64,000 nucleotides of DNA from Streptomyces sp. A3M-1-3 (GTDB lineage: Bacteria; Actinomycetota; Actinomycetes; Streptomycetales; Streptomycetaceae), in assembly GCF_024213665.1 (NCBI RefSeq), contig NZ_JANAVP010000009.1, positions 124,001 through 188,000 on the forward strand. The letters run 5' to 3'. Numbering within the stretch: position 1 is the first letter of the stretch; each line of letters starts with the position of its first letter. Under the pieces are notes generated by a model. That model did no database searches and was not told where the DNA came from. It was given only the letters and a program-made list of their open reading frames with translations. Position numbers and translations under genes: made by a program. Positions 61,801 to 64,000 of this stretch are shown here, one piece after another.

Positions 61801-62124
61801 CCCGAGCGCCGGCCCGGCCCCGGTACCGAGCGCCAGGTCAGCCCCGACGGCGGCCGCCGCGGCAACCGCCGTGACCAGCACCGGGGTTCCCAGACTCTGC
61901 CTGCTGAGCCGCTCGCCGAGCGGCTGCTGCCCGGCCGCCGCCTCGTCGAGCGCGTGCAGGTACGCGGTGTACTCCTCGGCCGCCGCGGCGGCCATGGAAT
62001 CCAGCCCCTCCCGGGCCCGCGCCAGCAGCACGGTCCGGTCCGCCTGCCCGCCGGTCCGCCGCACCTCTTCCTCCACGGCCCGTGCCAACAGCCTCTCGGC
62101 TTCCGCCCGATGGCTGTCCCGCAT
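58885..62124 (-). CDS. NB-ARC ATPase with tetratricopeptide repeats (STAND protein)
   Basis: This 1079-residue protein has two membrane-like segments (about 80-97 and 105-125) after a helical N-terminus. The NB-ARC nucleotide-binding domain has P-loop HGAPGVGRTT (about 255-264), Walker B PVAVVLDDA and the GLPLAL motif near 410. A winged-helix region and about ten TPR-like repeats from about 600 follow (QWRTGIAARQLGELDKARTT, GWAHFQLGQLYLRMGDVPGA, GEAWTLYYLGQALEERGETD). STAND proteins switch on by ligand-driven oligomerisation. No N-terminal effector or DNA-binding domain is recognised, unlike SARP/AfsR types. ATG at 62124. It is convergent with mca and next to an integration hotspot. Confidence 0.88.
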   Translation of the reverse strand: MRDSHRAEAERLLARAVEEEVRRTGGQADRTVLLARAREGLDSMAAAAAEEYTAYLHALDEAAAGQQPLGERLSRQSLGTPVLVTAVAAAAAVGADLALGTGAGPALGAGAVVAVAGAAATVLKVTASHWPAAHRRAGALAQPGGAEQLRLQWLTALEVRGIRPFLDQQRMVAAATRTGAAGRAAKKQAVAGPPLRGTDRSAAARRRSVLEQSFGHLPEPAGPFAGRRQEMGRIAQWVQAARASTETKPVIVVLHGAPGVGRTTLAIRAAHHLKDQFRGACLVNLRGGSRDEAPLSTRDALLHLLNRLGAPREQLLFRERSSAEQQVRRLGELYHQQLTGLPVAVVLDDASDAAQVRTLVPERSESLVLVTARGPLELPADIPAWVHQLPVEAIDEAGAEELLRAVSEDTEGPYDGEAASLVRELCGGLPLALRIAGSSMGSSMGSRTPRALAADLGAYGPVEPVERALWLRYTDQSEEARRLLRRLALAGRASLGTAAAAALLATDEEEAERRLAGLAGAGLLDRVRGSRYRLHDTVRAFAHARLVDEEDPAERSAAQERLIRSYAELADSVIRLVDGKTSTRADQFGGHGFTSLDAALRWLDDESSFITAALRHAEGVDQRAVLDLLGALCDYCLLRGDLYRLGEISELTQAVDQGLLVRSVQWRTGIAARQLGELDKARTTLSSVVDLYFEARHEAGAARALCSLGITLHHQGNLTEAAVKLREALALQSTDELAADRAWTLHALAAVERDRAQLAEAMTLLTTALILHRNSESLHGQGWAHFQLGQLYLRMGDVPGAESELREALDLYGRTRDGRGEAWALTQLARARLVDGDPAPAVDQLRQALSRHREAEDARGEAWTLYYLGQALEERGETDQAVRELERARTMFSRMRDVYGLACARHHSGRATRDQRAAQTGNLRNSGFARQLLVDARQDFRRIGVAHGEAWTCLELAVIDAGNQRAPQALELCDEAARLFASYGDLRGGDWARFLRCTLLPYASAGGSEIGTAVALEELSQLLQTPHPTRDGKLEDCAEAYALVLERGIKLEEGWQAWHLGMIPNRHAREVMGVPVRTP

Positions 62125-62208
62125 GTGGATCCCCCTCCGAGAGCTTCGGTTCGACGACCAGTGTCGTGCGTGCGGCGCGCGAGCGCGAGGGAGTCAGGAG
62201 AGCAAGTG

Positions 62209-62265
62209 ATGGCGCTCGCACCGGAATTGGGCCACAGAGGCTGCCCCGAACACTCGAACGGGTGA
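62209..62265 (+). other. 18-codon open frame with a ribosome binding site
   Basis: ATG at 62209, eight bases after GGAG, reads MALAPELGHRGCPEHSNG and stops at 62265. It lies between the divergent NB-ARC gene and the recombinase fragment. It may be a leader peptide or the stub of a deleted gene. Otherwise 62125-62344 shows no gene. Confidence 0.25.
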
Positions 62266-62344
62266 GGTTCCTGGCCTGCGGTGACCCGTCACGGATTCGC
62301 GCGTTGGACTGACTGTCGGATGAATTCTCGAATGGGAACGGACC

Positions 62345-62449
62345 ATGATGCAGCCCATATCAACAGCGACCGCCGGATCGGACCCCGTCCCGGTCGCCTC
62401 ATACGCCCGTACGTCGGAGGACTTCCGCAAGCGCGATGCCCACGGGTGA
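62345..62449 (+). pseudogene. N-terminal fragment of a serine recombinase
   Basis: ATG 62345 or 62348, behind GGGAACGG, encodes MMQPISTATAGSDPVPVASY, then ARTSEDFRKRDAHG, and stops. The VASYARTSED block is the start of a resolvase/invertase catalytic domain, with the nucleophile Ser in ARTS. Intact proteins continue after RKRDAHG with a further 100 or more residues of catalytic domain. Here the sequence breaks off and 36 bases later becomes the thioredoxin-domain gene. It is the 5' stub of an integrase left by deletion. Confidence 0.65.
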
Positions 62450-62485
62450 CCCCGGTCTGGAAGTGGACGGACCGAGCGCCCGCGC

Positions 62486-63016
62486 GTGCCGTCTGAGGCC
62501 ACCGGGCAGGGTGGCTGGCCCATGACCGTTCTTCTGACGGCCGGCGCCGAGCCGTTCTACTTCGGTACGTACTTCCCGCCCGAGCCCCGGCACGGCATGC
62601 CCTCGTTCCAGCAGGTCCTGGAGGGGATCAGGGCCGCCTGGGCCGACCGGCGGGACCAGGTCGGGGAGGTGGCCGGGAAGGTTGTGCGGGATCTGGCCGG
62701 GCGGACGCTCTCGTACGGTGGGTCCGGCGTACCCGGTGAGGAGGAGCTCGCGCAGGCGTTGCTCGGGCTGACGCGGGAGTACGACGCGAACCATGCCGGT
62801 TTCGGCGGGGCGCCCAAGTTCCCGCCGTCGATGGCGCTCGAGTTCCTGCTGCGACACCACGCGCGTACCGGGGCCGAGGGTGCGCTGCAGATGGCGGCGG
62901 ACACCTATGAGGCGATGGCGCGCGGCGGGATCTACGACCAGCTCGGGGGCGGGTTCGCTCGGTACTCGGTGGACCGGAAGTGGGTTGTACCGCACTTCGA
63001 GAAAGTCCATGTCTAA
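62486..63016 (+). pseudogene. Thioredoxin domain-containing (DUF255/YyaL-like) gene, broken at both ends
   Basis: The 176 codons cover the middle of this family of about 670-residue proteins: ATGQGGWPMTVLLTAGAEPF, YFGTYFPPEPRHGMPSF, FGGAPKFPPSMALEFLLRHH, MARGGIYDQLGGGFARYSVD. The first roughly 85 residues, with the thioredoxin-like Cys motif, are missing. At the 3' end the family's HFEKMLYDNA is replaced by HFEKVHV and a stop, exactly where integrase-element DNA begins. The 3' half probably lies beyond the element's other end. It cannot make a functional protein. Confidence 0.85.
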
Positions 63017-63063
63017 GGTCTATCCCTTCCGTACCCTTTTCCTTGACAGTGAAGGGGGTTGCG
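63003..63063. other. Left junction (attachment site) of the integrase element
   Basis: Host gene homology ends around 63000-63004 (CACTTCGAGAA), and 60 bases later the integrase begins. The recombination core must lie near TTCGAGAAAGTCC. The tract up to 63063 (CTTGACAGTGAAGGGGG) should hold the phage-type arm and the integrase promoter and ribosome binding site. Confidence 0.6.
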
Positions 63064-64000
63064 GTGCGCGAGGATCACGCGACGCTGGTCGGGTTGGGGC
63101 TCAGCCATGAGGAACTGGAAGCCATGGGGCTGGACAAGCCCGCCACGGCGGAACCGAACGGGCTCATGGATGCCTACCTGCGACGCAGCAACAAGAAGGA
63201 GGACCTGGCCACCCTCCGAGGGCATCTGCGAGACCTGGTGCGCTGGGCGCAGGTGGACGGGCTCCAGATCCGGCACGTCTGGTTCGAACAGCTCTCGGCA
63301 TCCAAGACCTACGTACGACGGCAGGAGTTCGAGAAGGCCACACAAGCCATCATGGACGGCAGGTCCAAGACGCTCGGCGTGTGGAAGACGGACCGCTTCG
63401 ACCGGCGGGGCATGGGGGCTGTCGGCCGGATGCTCGATGAGTTCGACCGTCGGCAATCCCGACTCGTGTCCGTCTCCGAGGGGCTGGACTCGTCCAAGGG
63501 CGGACGCATGGTCTTCGCCATCCTGAGCGAGCGCGCCAGGGAGGAAGCGAAGGACATCGCGAAGCGCGTGAAGATCGGCCACGACTCGCACAAGGCGGAG
63601 GGGCGACGCGGAACGGGTAGGCCCCCGTTCGGGCTCTACAGCGCTCCAGGGAGCGGCACGGTCGAACACCACAGGGACGAGTACGAGACCGCCCGTCGGC
63701 TCGCGGGTCTGTTGCTCGACAAGAAGACCACGAAGGACACGGCCCACAAGCTCAATGAGGAGGGCCACCGGACCCGAAGTGGGGCCACCTGGTCACCGAC
63801 TGCTGTGAGCAAGCTCGCGCAGTCCCCGCTGTTCGCGGGCATGGTCCCGGTCCGCAGACGCAAGACGGACGAGCATGGCAATCCCCTGGACAGTTGGGAG
63901 GGCTACGGAGAGCCCCTGCGCAATGAAAGGGGCGAGATCGTCATGTGTGGCAAGGGAGTTGTGACTCCCACGGAGTGGTTCAGAATCAAGGCGCTCATTG
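63064..64000 (+). CDS. Large serine recombinase (integrase), 3' end outside the window
   Basis: GTG at 63064 behind GAAGGGGG starts VREDHATLVGLGLSHEELEA; 312 residues are visible. The catalytic domain has the nucleophile Ser42 in MDAYLRRSNKKEDLATLRGH, DRFDRRGMGAVGRMLDEFDR and the helix ILSERAREEAKDIAKRVKIG. The recombinase domain follows (GTGRPPFGLY, ARRLAGLLLDKKTTKDTAHK, WSPTAVSKLAQSPLFAGMVP). The zinc-ribbon and coiled-coil parts would lie beyond the window. It integrates phages or integrative elements at one site without host factors. Here it lies directly beside the disrupted thioredoxin-domain gene. GC content is lower than its neighbours. Confidence 0.92.
   Translation, partial: MREDHATLVGLGLSHEELEAMGLDKPATAEPNGLMDAYLRRSNKKEDLATLRGHLRDLVRWAQVDGLQIRHVWFEQLSASKTYVRRQEFEKATQAIMDGRSKTLGVWKTDRFDRRGMGAVGRMLDEFDRRQSRLVSVSEGLDSSKGGRMVFAILSERAREEAKDIAKRVKIGHDSHKAEGRRGTGRPPFGLYSAPGSGTVEHHRDEYETARRLAGLLLDKKTTKDTAHKLNEEGHRTRSGATWSPTAVSKLAQSPLFAGMVPVRRRKTDEHGNPLDSWEGYGEPLRNERGEIVMCGKGVVTPTEWFRIKALI

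Overview
The window is chromosomal DNA from a Streptomyces. The coding sequence is very GC-rich with strong third-position GC, GTG and TTG starts are common, several genes look leaderless, and gene content and order match the Streptomyces coelicolor core chromosome from roughly the afsQ2/afsQ1/sigQ locus to greA and mca. That comparison rests on remembered gene order, not on a search. No rRNA, tRNA or CRISPR array was found.

Layout. (1) 1-4.5 kb is an accessory island: the end of an XRE-type regulator, then an asparagine-synthase-like amidotransferase, a NUDIX hydrolase and a nucleotide-sugar dehydrogenase. (2) 4.7-8.7 kb holds afsQ1-afsQ2-lipoprotein and the divergent sigma gene sigQ, with a perfect AfsQ1 box between them. 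(3) 8.9-18.4 kb carries a nucleoside kinase, a secreted protein, two aldehyde dehydrogenases, deoC, a glycosyltransferase, a phospho-sugar mutase and purine nucleoside phosphorylase. deoC and the phosphorylase share the palindrome CTACGCGCGTAG just upstream, so a deoxynucleoside-catabolic regulon is likely. (4) 18.5-30.7 kb holds lpdA, DeoR and TetR regulators, accA2, maf, a VapBC pair, mmpB, pccE-pccB, birA and adenylate cyclase. The acyl-CoA carboxylase subunits and their biotin ligase sit together. (5) 31-42.8 kb holds enoyl-CoA hydratase, a GAF-GGDEF protein, hutH, a LAxTG surface protein, an L,D-transpeptidase lipoprotein, a MacB/FtsX-like ABC exporter and a large subtilase. (6) 42.9-47.2 kb is an accessory patch: a monooxygenase-globin fusion, a frameshifted gene and a compact XRE/DUF5753-DUF397-DUF6879 locus of tiny overlapping genes. 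(7) 47.4-58.5 kb returns to core genes: msrA, metB, a sigma/TM-protein pair, MarR, ilvA, an ABC-2 exporter, greA and mca. (8) 58.9-64 kb holds a large NB-ARC/TPR protein, then a thioredoxin-domain gene broken on both sides. On its left is the first 34 codons of one serine recombinase; on its right is the start of a large serine integrase whose element runs out of the window.

The most unusual signals are: the double recombinase scar at 62.3-63.1 kb; one palindromic repeat family inserted in frame inside both deoC and hutH; the shared operator linking deoC and the phosphorylase; an aldehyde dehydrogenase lacking its catalytic half next to a complete one; a duplicated start region making an 8-codon leader peptide before the globin fusion; and several large palindromes and tandem repeats in intergenic DNA.
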